Below are positions 1 through 9,178 of a stretch of DNA of 64,000 nucleotides, in pieces. Both the position numbers and the translations under genes were made by a program. The notes beneath the pieces are model-generated. The model ran no database searches. It was not told the origin of the DNA and worked only from the letters and a program-made list of their open reading frames with translations. The stretch spans positions 124,001 to 188,000 of the forward strand of contig LEKJ01000028.1 of the NCBI GenBank assembly GCA_029852775.1, in the 5' to 3' direction. Position 1 is the stretch's first letter. The number at the start of each line of letters is the position of its first letter. The DNA is from Pasteurellaceae bacterium LFhippo2. Its GTDB lineage: Bacteria; Pseudomonadota; Gammaproteobacteria; Enterobacterales; Pasteurellaceae.

Positions 1-1414
1 CCACTTCTAAGCCTTCATCTTCTGCTTTAATACCTGCGATTTTCGCGGAATATACACGGCTCATTTGGCCTGCGCCGATGCCGATAGTCTGTTTATTTTT
101 CGCATACACAATAGCATTTGATTTTACGTATTTTGCTACTTTCCAACAGAAGAGGAGATCTTCTAACTCTTGTTGAGTTGGTTTGCGTTCTGATACGATT
201 TGCAAATCTTCAACAGAAACAGACCCCTTGTCAGCGTCTTGAACTAAAAGACCGCCGTTTACACGTTTGAAGTCTAAACGAGCTTGTCCTTCACTCAATT
301 TTCCACATTCAAGCACACGCACATTTTTCTTTTTCGCTAATGCTTCTTTTGCTTCTGCTGAAATAGCAGGCGCAATAATCACTTCAACAAATTGGCGCTC
401 TGCAATAGTTTGTGCCGTTAGGCCATCTAATTCACGGTTAAAGGCGATAATTCCACCGAAAGCAGATGTTGGATCGGTTTGATAAGCACGATTATAGGCT
501 TCTAAAATATCTGAGCCTAGTGCGACACCACAAGGGTTGGCGTGTTTTACAATCACGCAAGCAGGTTCTGCAAACTCTTTTACACATTCAAGGGCTGCAT
601 CTGTGTCTGCAATATTGTTGTAAGAAAGGGCTTTACCTTGTAGCTGTTTTGCAGTTGCAACACTTGCTTCTTTTAATTCATTTTCAACATAGAAAGCGGC
701 ATTTTGGTGGCTATTTTCGCCATAGCGCATAGTTTGTTTACGCGTAAAGTTAAGGTTAAGAGTACGTGGGAATTGACCGCTTGGTTGAGTTAAATCTTCG
801 TCTTCTGCACCTTGATAAGGGGGAACTTTTTGACCAAAGTAGTTCGCGATCATTGAATCATATTGCGCAGTATGTTCGAAAGCTTTGATAGCAAGATTAA
901 AACGAGTTTCTAAGGTTAATGAATTATTGTTTTCATCCATTTCGGAAAGGATAGCATCAAAATCGTTATTATTAACTACGATAGCCACATCTTTATGGTT
1001 TTTTGCCGCAGAGCGTACCATTGTTGGGCCACCGATATCGATATTTTCTACCGCATCTTCAAGAGTACAATTTGGTTTTGCTACTGTTGCTGCAAAAGGG
1101 TAGAGATTTACTACAACCATATCGATACGCTCGATATTATGTTGTGCCATCACTTCATCATCTGTTTCGCGACGGCCTAAAATTCCGCCGTGAACTTTAG
1201 GGTGTAGCGTTTTTACACGCCCGTCCATCATCTCAGGAAAACCTGTGTAGTCAGAAACTTCGGTCACAGGTAAACCGCTATCAGCCAATAATTTTGCTGT
1301 ACCACCTGTTGAAAGTAATTTCACTCCACGATTTACTAATCCTTGAGCAAATTCCACAATGCCTGCTTTGTCAGATACACTTAATAATGCTTGTTGAATA
1401 GGACGATAAGTCAT
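1..1414 (-). CDS. purH: PurH, bifunctional AICAR transformylase/IMP cyclohydrolase (3' end missing)
   Basis: Catalyses the last two steps of IMP synthesis: formylation of AICAR and ring closure to IMP. Translating the minus strand from the ATG at 1412-1414 gives an unbroken frame of about 471 residues that runs off the window; the family has about 530, so only the C-terminal end is missing. The N-terminal cyclohydrolase part starts [18 protein letters not shown] and the transformylase part holds the KHANPCG motif. An AAAGGA ribosome site lies just upstream. A PurR-like box abutting the -10 hexamer predicts repression by purines. In enterobacteria purD follows; here that side is outside the window. 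Confidence 0.97.
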   Translation of the reverse strand, partial: MTYRPIQQALLSVSDKAGIVEFAQGLVNRGVKLLSTGGTAKLLADSGLPVTEVSDYTGFPEMMDGRVKTLHPKVHGGILGRRETDDEVMAQHNIERIDMVVVNLYPFAATVAKPNCTLEDAVENIDIGGPTMVRSAAKNHKDVAIVVNNNDFDAILSEMDENNNSLTLETRFNLAIKAFEHTAQYDSMIANYFGQKVPPYQGAEDEDLTQPSGQFPRTLNLNFTRKQTMRYGENSHQNAAFYVENELKEASVATAKQLQGKALSYNNIADTDAALECVKEFAEPACVIVKHANPCGVALGSDILEAYNRAYQTDPTSAFGGIIAFNRELDGLTAQTIAERQFVEVIIAPAISAEAKEALAKKKNVRVLECGKLSEGQARLDFKRVNGGLLVQDADKGSVSVEDLQIVSERKPTQQELEDLLFCWKVAKYVKSNAIVYAKNKQTIGIGAGQMSRVYSAKIAGIKAEDEGLEV

Positions 1415-1456
1415 TCAGATTTCCTTTTGATTAATGTGAGAAAAAAAACGGCCTGA

Positions 1457-1478
1457 ATTATAACGCAATCGTTTGCGT
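1457..1478 (-). promoter_or_regulatory. purH promoter -10 with PurR box
   Basis: On the minus strand TATAAT (1457-1462) is directly preceded by a 16-base box, read on the plus strand as ACGCAATCGTTTGCGT (1463-1478). This is one base away from a perfect ACGCAAACGTTTGCGT palindrome. The box fills the spacer region of the promoter, a classic place for a repressor. PurR is inferred from the box and the target gene. Confidence 0.8.
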
Positions 1479-1559
1479 AATGATATAGTATTTTGGAATA
1501 TTTAAATTAAAGGTGCTTCTTTTTGTGAAAATTAACAACAAAAAATTTTCGAATTATTC

Positions 1560-1587
1560 TTGCCTTTTTATTTTTTTTTTTTACAAT
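1560..1587 (+). promoter_or_regulatory. Candidate promoter with T12 tract in the spacer
   Basis: TTGCCT (1560-1565) and TACAAT (1582-1587) are 16 bases apart. Twelve consecutive T residues (1571-1582) fill most of the spacer and supply the first base of the -10. It points rightward into a stretch with no open reading frame that ends in a terminator hairpin. It is read from sequence only. Confidence 0.45.
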
Positions 1588-1593
1588 AGGGAA

Positions 1594-1690
1594 GTTTTAT
1601 TCGCGAATACAGTCGTTAGCGTGAAACAACATTAAAAATTTTGTTCATTTGAATTCAAGCTGAGCAGCTAACACACTGCTCGGCTTTTTA
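1594..1690 (+). ncRNA. Candidate small RNA between purH and ushA
   Basis: A promoter-like sequence, no usable start codon and a strong factor-independent terminator define a transcript of about 95 nt in the gap between two leftward genes. GTTAGC (1615-1620) is exactly complementary to GCTAAC (1667-1672), which lies at the edge of the terminator loop, so the RNA could fold into a pseudoknot or an alternative hairpin. I do not recognise it as GcvB, Spot 42 or RyhB. It could instead be the leftover end of a lost gene. Confidence 0.4.
1658..1689 (+). terminator. Rightward factor-independent terminator
   Basis: A 10-bp stem AGCTGAGCAG (1658-1667) with CTGCTCGGCT (1676-1685), containing one G-U pair, is followed by a T run to 1689. 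The T run is only on the plus-strand side, so it belongs to a rightward transcript although neither neighbouring gene points right. Confidence 0.75.
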
Positions 1691-1700
1691 TGTTTGTAAT

Positions 1701-1734
1701 AAAAACAAAAAGCTCCGCAGAGTATACGGAGCTT
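1701..1734 (-). terminator. Terminator of ushA
   Basis: AAGCTCCG (1710-1717) pairs with CGGAGCTT (1727-1734). On the minus strand the stem is followed by TTTTGTTTTT. It lies 14 bases past the ushA stop codon. Confidence 0.85.
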
Positions 1735-1748
1735 ATTCAATGAAATGA

Positions 1749-3395
1749 TTATTTATAAATTACATCATCTTTTGGATCATATTTTGAAATATCAATCGGA
1801 GATTTTTCTTCAAAATATTTTTTCAGCATTTCAGCATCAATAAAGCCTGTGCTTACATAGCTTGGGTGCTTTTTCATCACTGGATAGCCATCGCCACCAG
1901 AAGCACAGTAGTCAGGCACAGACACTTTATATTTCTTCGCTAAATCAAGTGGTTGACCACCAATTTTTACATCAGAAACTTGTTTTGCAGTGCGGTCAAC
2001 AACCATTGAGATACCCGCAAATTGTGGATATGCTCCCATATCAACATCTTTTAGTGCAACCACATTTAAGTAATCAAGCAGTTCTTGGCCTGTTAAATCA
2101 AGCGTCGCAATAATATTACCGAATGGTTGAACCGTTAAAATATCTTTATAGGTTACTTCACCTTCATTGATTGAAGCACGAATACCGCCAGAGTTCATAA
2201 TACCAATATCCGCTTTTACACGTTCCATTTGAGATTGTGCAATTAAGCGACCTAAATTAGTTTGATGGAAACGGATAATTTCACGTTTACCTTCTAAATG
2301 GCCACCTTTCACTTCGCCCACTTTCACGCCTAAAAGCTTATCGCCTTCATCTTGGTATTTTTTCAAGTGGTCGAATACCGCTTGATCTTCAGCGATTTCT
2401 GGTTGGTAAAGCTTATATTCTGATTTACCATCTTCTTTTTTGATTTTCTCTTTTAAGTTAATAGGAATTAACTCGTACTTAACCAATTTGGTTTCGCCAT
2501 TTTTAAACTCAAAATCCGCACGGCCTAAATATTTACCCCATTCGCCCGCTTGTGCAATCCAAGTACCATTTTGGAAATCTGGTTTACATTCTTCACCTGG
2601 CTTATATTTTGCTTTTAAGCCTGAGCCATCTTCGTTAACACAAACAGTATCGTGAGTGTGGCCACCAACGATTAAGTCAAATGCGCCTTTATCTAAAGTT
2701 CGAGCCATAGTTACATCACCCGGTGCGTTCATACCGTGCTTACCGTCAAAGTAGTAGCCCATATGTGTTAACGCAATGCGAACATCTGGCTTCTCTTTAT
2801 CGTTGATTTCGGCAAGAGTTGCTTTCGCTGTTTCGATTGGATTTTTGAAAGTGACATTTTCAGTTACATCAGGGTTACCTAATTTTGCGGTATCTTCCGT
2901 GGTTAAACCAACAACCGCAACTTTTAAACCGCCTTTATCAAGTATGACATAAGGTTTTACTAATGCTTTATTTGTTCTGTTATTGATAACGTTAGCTGAG
3001 ATCATTGGGAAAGTAGCCCATTTCTCTTGCATATCTAAAATTTGTAGTGGCGAGTCAAATTCGTGGTTACCCAATGTTAAAGCGTCAACTCCTAACATAT
3101 TTAAACCTTCAACATCTGGACGTGCATTTTGCATATCAGATTCAGGCACACCTGTGTTGTAGTCGCCAGCGTGAAGTAATAAAACAGAGCCGCCTTTTTC
3201 TGCAACTTCTTTACGAACTGTATCGATTGCTGTTTTTTGTGCAGCGAAGCCGTATTCACTCTTATCATTCTTCCAGAAATGACCGTGAGTATCGTTTAAG
3301 TGTAATACAGTAAATTGGTAAGTCTTGTCTGCTTCATAAGCCATAACTGAACTAGAAACTAGCGCAAGAGAGAGAAGAGTTCTATTAAACTTCAT
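1749..3395 (-). CDS. ushA: UshA-type periplasmic 5'-nucleotidase/UDP-sugar hydrolase
   Basis: Periplasmic metallophosphoesterase that hydrolyses nucleotides and UDP-sugars. The protein has 548 residues, like E. coli UshA (550). A signal peptide covers residues 1-19 (cleavage after SSVMA). Metal-binding motifs are NDTHGH (34-39), GNHEFD (109-114), ALTHMG (near 211) and GGHTHD (244-249); the C-terminal substrate domain contains SGGDGYP. The reading frame stays open upstream to 3488, but the start at 3393-3395 is chosen because AGAAGGA lies 5' of it and the signal peptide starts there. The related NAD-degrading NadN of Haemophilus is longer; collinearity with UshA is better, but a role in NAD salvage cannot be excluded. 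Confidence 0.93.
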   Translation of the reverse strand: MKFNRTLLSLALVSSSVMAYEADKTYQFTVLHLNDTHGHFWKNDKSEYGFAAQKTAIDTVRKEVAEKGGSVLLLHAGDYNTGVPESDMQNARPDVEGLNMLGVDALTLGNHEFDSPLQILDMQEKWATFPMISANVINNRTNKALVKPYVILDKGGLKVAVVGLTTEDTAKLGNPDVTENVTFKNPIETAKATLAEINDKEKPDVRIALTHMGYYFDGKHGMNAPGDVTMARTLDKGAFDLIVGGHTHDTVCVNEDGSGLKAKYKPGEECKPDFQNGTWIAQAGEWGKYLGRADFEFKNGETKLVKYELIPINLKEKIKKEDGKSEYKLYQPEIAEDQAVFDHLKKYQDEGDKLLGVKVGEVKGGHLEGKREIIRFHQTNLGRLIAQSQMERVKADIGIMNSGGIRASINEGEVTYKDILTVQPFGNIIATLDLTGQELLDYLNVVALKDVDMGAYPQFAGISMVVDRTAKQVSDVKIGGQPLDLAKKYKVSVPDYCASGGDGYPVMKKHPSYVSTGFIDAEMLKKYFEEKSPIDISKYDPKDDVIYK

Positions 3396-3420
3396 ATAAA
3401 TCCTTCTGAGTGGATAGTTC

Positions 3421-3456
3421 AAAAAAAACGAAACCACCCGAATGGATGATTTCGTT
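3421..3456 (-). terminator. Terminator between dgkA and ushA
   Basis: A 13-bp stem with two G-U pairs (3444-3456 with 3427-3439), a GAAT/ATTC loop and eight U residues (3428-3421 on the minus strand). It ends only 26 nt before the ushA start codon, leaving almost no room for a separate ushA promoter downstream of it. Confidence 0.85.
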
Positions 3457-3463
3457 AGAAAAG

Positions 3464-3826
3464 TTAGAAAAATAGAATTAATGCCCAAGTGATACCTGCG
3501 AGTACCATTGCGACAAAAACAGCGGCTGAGCCAATATCTTTAGCTCGGCCAGAAAGTTCGTGGTATTCCGAACCAATGCGGTCAACAACAGATTCAACGG
3601 CGCTATTTAATAGCTCGGCAACAAGAACTAAAAGCACACTACCAATAAGTAGTACTTTTTCGATTGCGCCATCTCCAAGAATTAATCCTAGCGGAACCAT
3701 AAATAGCGCAAGCCAAACTTCTTGGCGAAATGCAGCTTCGTGGATATAGGCAGCTTTTAGGCCTTTCATAGAGTAGCCCGCAGCGCGAACAACACGTTGA
3801 AAATTTGCTTTGTTTTCGGGTTTCAT
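3464..3826 (-). CDS. dgkA: Diacylglycerol kinase DgkA
   Basis: Integral membrane kinase that recycles diacylglycerol, made during membrane-derived glucan and lipid A modification, into phosphatidic acid. It has 120 residues, three predicted membrane helices and the family signature VVDRIGSEYHELSGRAKDIGSAAV near residues 79-102, with the catalytic Glu of the E-x-N-S-A motif (AELLNSAVE). Length and sequence match E. coli DgkA (122). A terminator follows. The ATG has only a weak ribosome site, but no better start exists. Confidence 0.97.
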   Translation of the reverse strand: MKPENKANFQRVVRAAGYSMKGLKAAYIHEAAFRQEVWLALFMVPLGLILGDGAIEKVLLIGSVLLVLVAELLNSAVESVVDRIGSEYHELSGRAKDIGSAAVFVAMVLAGITWALILFF

Positions 3827-3988
3827 AGTTAAAAGAAAAGTATTTGTTACAAAATTGCAAACATTTTACCGAAAGTAACCGCTTGCGCAAACAAATAAAT
3901 GAGTTTATTTGGATAAAATTTAAAAATAGTGAACAAAATTCAGAATTAATTGAACTTTTTTCAATTTACTAAAAATTCTTTTAAAATT

Positions 3989-4018
3989 TTGCTATTTTGC
4001 TATTCACAAGGCTATTAT
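3989..4018 (+). promoter_or_regulatory. Probable sstT promoter
   Basis: TTGCTA (3989-3994) and TATTAT (4013-4018) with an 18-base spacer, in the AT-rich gap between divergent dgkA and sstT. It would give a leader of about 70 nt. Confidence 0.5.
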
Positions 4019-4023
4019 TTTCG

Positions 4024-4073
4024 GCTAATCTCACGCCTTAGCTTTTTAGAAGGATAGATTGCTACCCTTTTTT
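4024..4073 (+). promoter_or_regulatory. Two small hairpins with U tracts in the sstT leader
   Basis: GCTAA (4024-4028) pairs with TTAGC (4038-4042) and is followed by five T. AAGGATAG (4050-4057) pairs with CTACCCTT (4062-4069), with one mismatch, and runs into six T (4068-4073). Either could be an attenuator or 5' pause. Both stems are short and may be chance. Confidence 0.3.
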
Positions 4074-4095
4074 ATTTTGTCTTACAGGAAATTAT

Positions 4096-5319
4096 ATGAG
4101 CAATAATTCATTATCCGCGAAAATCCTAGGTGGTAACCTTGTGTTACGTATCGCCGTAGGTCTTGTGTTAGGTGTTCTCCTTGCACTTGTCAGTCCAAGT
4201 TTTGCACAAAGTGTTGGTGTTTTAGGTCAATTCTTTGTTAAGTCATTACGTGCAATTGCTCCGATTTTAGTATTTGTTCTTGTGTTAGCCGCAATTGCAA
4301 ATAAAGAAGTAGGCACAGATAGTCGTTTGAAACCTGTTATTACGCTTTATTTACTAGGTACTTTTGGTGCAGCTTTAATTGCAGTTGTATTAAGTATGCT
4401 TTTCCCAACTACACTAGAGTTAGTGACGAGTCCAGATGGCTTAGCGCCACCACAAGGTGTTGGCGAAGTACTAAAAGCGGTAATTTTCAACTTAGTTGAC
4501 AATCCATTAGGTGCAATTACAAACGGTAACTTTATCGGTATTCTTACGTGGGCAATTGGTTTAGGTATTGCGCTTCGTCACGCAGCGCCAAGCACAAAGG
4601 TGCTTTTAAGCGATATGTCTGAAGCGGTTTCATTCGTGGTTAAAGTAGTTATCGCATTTGCGCCAGTAGGTGTATTTGGCTTAGTTGCGGAAACTATTGC
4701 TGTGAACGGTTTAGATGCATTCGCAGGTTACGCTAAATTATTACTGGTATTATTAGGCGCAATGGCGATTGTGGCATTTATTTTTAACCCGTTATTAGTG
4801 TTTTGGAAAATTCGCCGTAACCCGTACCCACTTACATTCACTTGTTTACGTGAAAGTGGTGTGACTGCGTTCTTCACGCGTAGTTCTGCTGCAAACATCC
4901 CAGTAAATATGGGCTTAGCAAAACGTTTAGGTTTAAAAGAAGATATCTACTCAATTTCTATCCCACTTGGTGCAACCATTAATATGGCTGGCGCGGCTAT
5001 TACAATCACTGTATTAACTTTAGCTGCTGCTTATACGCAAGGTATTCACCCTGATTTCTTAACAGCATTATTATTAAGTGTTGTAGCTTCAGTGTGTGCG
5101 TGTGGTGCTTCAGGTGTTGCGGGTGGTTCATTACTATTAATCCCATTAGCGTGTAGTTTATTCAACATTCCAAATGATATTGCAGCACAAGTTATCGGTG
5201 TTGGTTTCATTATTGGTGTAATCCAAGATTCAGCGGAAACAGCACTTAACTCTTCAACAGACGTATTATTTACTGCTGCAGTAAGTATCGGTGATGAAGA
5301 AGCTGCAAAAAGAGCTTAA
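4096..5319 (+). CDS. sstT: SstT, sodium-coupled serine/threonine symporter
   Basis: Inner-membrane transporter of the dicarboxylate/amino acid:cation symporter family that takes up serine and threonine with sodium. It has 407 residues (E. coli 414) and about eight or nine membrane helices. Family signatures are present: [31 protein letters not shown] and the ligand/sodium-site segment [19 protein letters not shown] near the C terminus. Own promoter and own terminator, so it is a single-gene unit. Confidence 0.96.
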   Translation: MSNNSLSAKILGGNLVLRIAVGLVLGVLLALVSPSFAQSVGVLGQFFVKSLRAIAPILVFVLVLAAIANKEVGTDSRLKPVITLYLLGTFGAALIAVVLSMLFPTTLELVTSPDGLAPPQGVGEVLKAVIFNLVDNPLGAITNGNFIGILTWAIGLGIALRHAAPSTKVLLSDMSEAVSFVVKVVIAFAPVGVFGLVAETIAVNGLDAFAGYAKLLLVLLGAMAIVAFIFNPLLVFWKIRRNPYPLTFTCLRESGVTAFFTRSSAANIPVNMGLAKRLGLKEDIYSISIPLGATINMAGAAITITVLTLAAAYTQGIHPDFLTALLLSVVASVCACGASGVAGGSLLLIPLACSLFNIPNDIAAQVIGVGFIIGVIQDSAETALNSSTDVLFTAAVSIGDEEAAKRA

Positions 5320-5331
5320 TTACAGTTAACG

Positions 5332-5359
5332 AAAAAGGTCGCTTTATGCGGCCTTTTTT
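5332..5359 (+). terminator. Terminator of sstT
   Basis: An 11-bp stem (5332-5342 with 5348-5358, one G-U pair), loop TTTAT, and a run of T. The ATG at 5346 lies in the loop, so it is not the start of the next gene. Confidence 0.9.
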
Positions 5360-5384
5360 GTCGTTAGATTTTGGAATAAACCCT

Positions 5385-6968
5385 ATGCAAAAAATTCAAA
5401 TTAATGAAATTATTCACTCTGATTTATTGGTTGTCGGTGCAGGAATTGGTGGACTTGCCGCCGTTATTGAAGCCCATAGTAAAGGCATTCAAACGACGCT
5501 TATCAGCAAATCTCAGATTGGTGGCGGAGCAAGTTATTTTCCACTGAAAGCGACTTTAGGTATTCAAGTGACGGGAGATAAATCTGATCACGAGCTATTT
5601 AGACAAGATATTGAAAGAGTCGCACAAGGGCAGAACAATCCTAAAATTGTGCAAGCCTATATCGAAGATTCTCCGCAAGCAATTGAATTATTAGATCGCA
5701 TTGGCTTTAAAGCGTGGAAACGTAATGATAATCGCCCTGCTTGTTTCGCGAAATATCCAAGACCAATCTACTTAATCAATAATTGGCGTGAAGCGGCTCA
5801 AAATGCCAAACAAATTCTGCAACAGAAACAGATCCCTTTCTATGAAAATGCGACCTTGCTTTATATCGCCACGGAGCAAAATCAGGTACAAGGCGCTGTA
5901 TTTGAGCTAAATACAACCGGTCAGATTTCCTATATTTTTTGCAAAACATCGCAAATTATTTTAGCCAGCGGTGGCATTGCAGGCCTATATAAAGATAATC
6001 TCTATCCGCAAGATGTGATCGGTTCGGTGCATTATGTGGCACAACGTGCAGGGGCAAGGCTCATTAATTTAGAATTTATTCAGTTTATTCCTTCGTTTGT
6101 GGAGCCGAAATATAAGGTGCTCTTTGGCGAGCATACCTTGAAATATGTTACTAAAATTACGGACAGTCAAGGTAAAGATCTTTTCAGTCATTTGTCGCCA
6201 GAACAGTTCCAAAAAATGATGAAAGATCGTAGTGATTATGCACCGTTCAGCATTGATTTTCCTTGTGTGGAATTTGATTTGGTGATGATGCGACATTTGC
6301 TTTCGAATCCACAAGAGAAGGGGATTTATCTACACTATTCGCCAGAACTTTATCAAGATAAGGAAGAGTTTTATACGGTGTATCTAAATTGGTTGAAAAG
6401 TGAAGTCGGGATCGATTTGGTTGAAGATCAAATTGCGATCACGCCCTTTGCCCATAGCTGTAATGGGGGAATAATGATCGATGAATATGCGCAAAGTGAT
6501 GTCAATGGATTATTTGCAATTGGCGAAGTGTCATCTTGTATTGAAGGGGCGAATCGTCTTGGTGGAAATTCTGTTGGTGGGAGCTTAGTTTTTGCTAAAA
6601 GAGCAGTGAAGCAAATTTTGCAAAATTTAGCCAAAAACAGACCGGTTGTAGAAGCTGAAATATCAATACAACAAGCGGAAAATTATTTTGATTCCTTACA
6701 AAATCCAAATAGTGATAGAATGCGCAGTTCAAGTCAAGTTTTGACGGATATTCGCAGCCAAATGTCTCGGTTTGCGAATGTGTATCGGACTGAAGCGAAT
6801 TTGCGTTATTTAAAACGTCATCTTCAAGAGTTAGAACAACAATATAATCCCCTTGAGCATTTAGCTTTTCAAGGCATTGAAATTTATCACGCATTAAAAG
6901 CCGCACAGTGCGTAGTAGAAGCAATGCTGAGTCGTAAAGCAAGTTTAGGCGCGCATTATATTGAGTGA
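5385..6968 (+). CDS. FAD-dependent oxidoreductase of the fumarate reductase/L-aspartate oxidase family
   Basis: A 527-residue soluble flavoprotein. The FAD-binding GAGIGGL motif is near residues 19-25. The central HSCNGGI occupies the place of the H-x-x-G-G-[IV] motif, and GEVSSCIEGANRLGGNS near 400 is the second FAD-contact motif of FrdA/SdhA/NadB proteins. The C-terminal helical part resembles that of NadB. The substrate is unknown: aspartate oxidase would be odd because most Pasteurellaceae cannot make NAD de novo, and no nadA is nearby. No signal peptide or cytochrome domain is seen. The start at 5385 is chosen because the upstream in-frame ATG lies in the sstT terminator loop. Confidence 0.8.
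   Translation: MQKIQINEIIHSDLLVVGAGIGGLAAVIEAHSKGIQTTLISKSQIGGGASYFPLKATLGIQVTGDKSDHELFRQDIERVAQGQNNPKIVQAYIEDSPQAIELLDRIGFKAWKRNDNRPACFAKYPRPIYLINNWREAAQNAKQILQQKQIPFYENATLLYIATEQNQVQGAVFELNTTGQISYIFCKTSQIILASGGIAGLYKDNLYPQDVIGSVHYVAQRAGARLINLEFIQFIPSFVEPKYKVLFGEHTLKYVTKITDSQGKDLFSHLSPEQFQKMMKDRSDYAPFSIDFPCVEFDLVMMRHLLSNPQEKGIYLHYSPELYQDKEEFYTVYLNWLKSEVGIDLVEDQIAITPFAHSCNGGIMIDEYAQSDVNGLFAIGEVSSCIEGANRLGGNSVGGSLVFAKRAVKQILQNLAKNRPVVEAEISIQQAENYFDSLQNPNSDRMRSSSQVLTDIRSQMSRFANVYRTEANLRYLKRHLQELEQQYNPLEHLAFQGIEIYHALKAAQCVVEAMLSRKASLGAHYIE
5913..5946 (+). repeat. Uptake-signal-like sequence, CAACCGGT version
   Basis: ACAACCGGTC followed by AT-rich sequence and TTTTTTGCAAAA. It lies inside the flavoprotein gene. 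Confidence 0.55.
6611..6649 (-). repeat. Uptake-signal-like sequence, CAACCGGT version
   Basis: On the minus strand ACAACCGGTC is followed by two AT tracts and ATTTTGCAAAATT. Second copy in the same flavoprotein gene. Confidence 0.55.
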
Positions 6969-6980
6969 TTTTTGATATAT

Positions 6981-7028
6981 GTAGGGACACTTTGCTTGTG
7001 TCTGTGGGCGTATGCAATACGCCCCTAC
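6981..7028. repeat. Head-to-head pair of GTAG-type palindromes (REP/BIME-like)
   Basis: The left unit starts GTAGGGACAC and closes with GTGTC (6981-7002). The right unit, inverted, is GGGCGTAT..ATACGCCCCTAC (7006-7028). Both carry GTAG at the outer foot. This is the main content of the gap between the flavoprotein gene and cvpA and may also terminate transcription. Confidence 0.7.
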
Positions 7029-7081
7029 AATATTTCGTATGAAATATATCCATAGTCATAAAAACTCTTGAAAATAGGACT

Positions 7082-7109
7082 ACGCAAACGTTTTCTTTTT
7101 TTGTAGAAT
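7082..7109 (+). promoter_or_regulatory. cvpA-purF promoter region with PurR box
   Basis: ACGCAAACGTTTTCTT (7082-7097) fits the enterobacterial PurR consensus ACGCAAACGTTTTCNT at every position. TAGAAT (7104-7109) is the likely -10, so the box covers the -35 side. In E. coli the same operon is PurR-repressed. Confidence 0.85.
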
Positions 7110-7149
7110 AGCGTCTCTTCTCGAATAGGGGAGCGATTTTGAGGTTTTT

Positions 7150-7650
7150 ATGGTTGATTTTATTATTATCGGCATTATCGTTTTTTCATTACTTGTGAGC
7201 TTATGGCGTGGCTTTGTAAGTGAAGTATTATCACTTGCAGGTTGGGTTGTGGCATTTTTTGTTGCAAGTAAATTCTATCCTTATCTAAGTAGCTATCTAT
7301 TGGCGATTGATTCGGTTCAAATCCAAAATTCAGAATACTTACGCAACGGTATTGCCGCGGCGGTGCTTTTCTTAGCAGTTCTTATCGTAATGAGCATTGT
7401 GAATGCATTATTAAGCCAATTAGTCGATAAAACAGGACTATCTGGTACAGACCGTGTATTAGGCGGAGCATTTGGCGCATTACGTGGTATTTTCATTGTA
7501 GCTGCGATCTTATTTTTCCTTGATACATTTACAGCATTCAATCAAAGCGAATTATGGAAAGAGTCACAACTTATTCCCCATTTCGACTTTATTGTGAAAT
7601 GGTTCTTTGAACAGTTACAAGCAAATTCAAGTTTTTTAAAGTCTAACTAA
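7150..7650 (+). CDS. cvpA: CvpA, inner-membrane protein of the purF operon
   Basis: A membrane protein of 166 residues with four predicted helices; named for its need in colicin V production, with envelope-related roles whose molecular basis is unsettled. It is collinear with E. coli CvpA (162), including the [19 protein letters not shown] segment near residues 96-114. The ATG follows GAGGT. It lies 10 bases before purF and shares its PurR-controlled promoter, the order conserved in gammaproteobacteria. Confidence 0.95.
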   Translation: MVDFIIIGIIVFSLLVSLWRGFVSEVLSLAGWVVAFFVASKFYPYLSSYLLAIDSVQIQNSEYLRNGIAAAVLFLAVLIVMSIVNALLSQLVDKTGLSGTDRVLGGAFGALRGIFIVAAILFFLDTFTAFNQSELWKESQLIPHFDFIVKWFFEQLQANSSFLKSN

Positions 7651-7660
7651 GAGGTTATAT

Positions 7661-9169
7661 ATGTGCGGCATTGTTGGTATTATTGGTTCTAGCCCTGTAA
7701 ATCAGGCGCTTTATGATGGGTTAACGTTATTGCAACATCGTGGACAGGACGCAGCAGGGATTGTGACTATCGATGATGAAAACCGCTTCTGTTTACGTAA
7801 GTCAAATGGCCTTGTGAGCGATGTGTTCCGTCAAGAACATATGCTTCGTTTGCAAGGGAATGCGGGTATCGGCCACGTTCGTTACCCTACAGCAGGTAGC
7901 TCAAGCGTTTCAGAGGCTCAACCCTTCTATGTGAACTCGCCTTACGGCTTAACCCTTGTTCATAACGGTAATTTAACTAACAGTGCCGAACTTAAAAAAC
8001 TTCTTTTCACTCTGGCAAAACGCCACGTCAATACAAATTCTGATTCAGAAGCGTTATTGAATATTCTCGCTTATTATCTCGATCAACATCTCACTGTTAC
8101 CCCTGAAAGTATTTTTGATTCAGTACGTAAAACCAATGCGATTATCAAAGGTGCCTATGCTTGTTTAGCGATGATTATTGGGCACGGTATGGTGGCATTT
8201 CGTGATCCACACGGTATTCGTCCACTTGTATTAGGTCAACGAGAAGAAAATGGCAAAACAGAATATATGTTTGCTTCAGAAAGTGTTGCGCTTGATGTAG
8301 TTGGTTTTGAGTATGTCCGTGATGTCGCACCAGGTGAAGCAATCTACGTGACCTTTGATGGCAAATTCTATTCTTCAATGTGTGCCGATAATGCAGTGCT
8401 TAATCCTTGTATTTTTGAGTATGTCTATTTCGCGCGTCCAGACTCAGTGATTGATGGCGTATCTGTTTATGCTGCTCGTGTGCATATGGGCGCATTTTTA
8501 GGCGAGAAGATTGCGACTCAGTGGAAAGATATTTTAGATGATATTGATGTGGTTATCCCGATTCCTGAAACATCTACGGATATTGCACTTCAAATTGCAC
8601 GTATTTTAAATAAACCATATCGTCAAGGTTTTGTGAAAAATCGCTATGTGGCGCGTACTTTTATTATGCCGGGCCAAGCACAACGCCGTAGTTCAGTGCG
8701 TCGCAAACTCAATGCAATTTCTTCAGAATTTAAAGGCAAAAATGTGCTGTTAGTCGATGATTCTATTGTGCGCGGAACGACTTCAGAGCAAATTGTGGAA
8801 ATGGCACGCCACGCGGGAGCAAAAAAAGTTTATTTTGCTTCAGCAGCCCCAGAAATCCGTCATCCAAATGTATATGGTATTGATATGCCAACTTGTGATG
8901 AGCTTGTGGCTTACAATCGTACCGTTGAAGAAGTGGCAGAGATGATTGGTGTTGATCGTTTAATTTTCCAAGATTTAGACGCATTATTTAAATCGGTTCA
9001 AATGGAAAATCCAGATATTCACGCTTTTGACGCTTCTGTATTTACTGGTGAGTATATCACAGGCGATGTCGACCAAGCCTACTTGGATAATGTTGCTTGT
9101 GCCCGCAATGATAAAGCAAAAGCTAAACTTGCTAAGCAAGCGACTAATTTAGAAATTCATAATGAATAA
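7661..9169 (+). CDS. purF: PurF, amidophosphoribosyltransferase
   Basis: First committed enzyme of purine synthesis: makes 5-phosphoribosylamine from PRPP and glutamine. It has 502 residues (E. coli 505). The N-terminal glutaminase starts MCGIVGI, with Cys2 as the nucleophile and no propeptide. The C-terminal phosphoribosyltransferase domain carries the PRPP loop [14 protein letters not shown]. It is cotranscribed with cvpA and ends at a strong terminator. Confidence 0.98.
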   Translation: MCGIVGIIGSSPVNQALYDGLTLLQHRGQDAAGIVTIDDENRFCLRKSNGLVSDVFRQEHMLRLQGNAGIGHVRYPTAGSSSVSEAQPFYVNSPYGLTLVHNGNLTNSAELKKLLFTLAKRHVNTNSDSEALLNILAYYLDQHLTVTPESIFDSVRKTNAIIKGAYACLAMIIGHGMVAFRDPHGIRPLVLGQREENGKTEYMFASESVALDVVGFEYVRDVAPGEAIYVTFDGKFYSSMCADNAVLNPCIFEYVYFARPDSVIDGVSVYAARVHMGAFLGEKIATQWKDILDDIDVVIPIPETSTDIALQIARILNKPYRQGFVKNRYVARTFIMPGQAQRRSSVRRKLNAISSEFKGKNVLLVDDSIVRGTTSEQIVEMARHAGAKKVYFASAAPEIRHPNVYGIDMPTCDELVAYNRTVEEVAEMIGVDRLIFQDLDALFKSVQMENPDIHAFDASVFTGEYITGDVDQAYLDNVACARNDKAKAKLAKQATNLEIHNE

Positions 9170-9178
9170 TTTCTCTAA

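Noticed and set aside
3396-3488. 31-residue N-terminal extension of ushA
   Set aside because: It covers the dgkA terminator and dgkA end; the signal peptide and ribosome site fit 3395.
5346-5384. Earlier in-frame ATG for the flavoprotein
   Set aside because: The ATG is in the loop of the sstT terminator; no homology in the extension.
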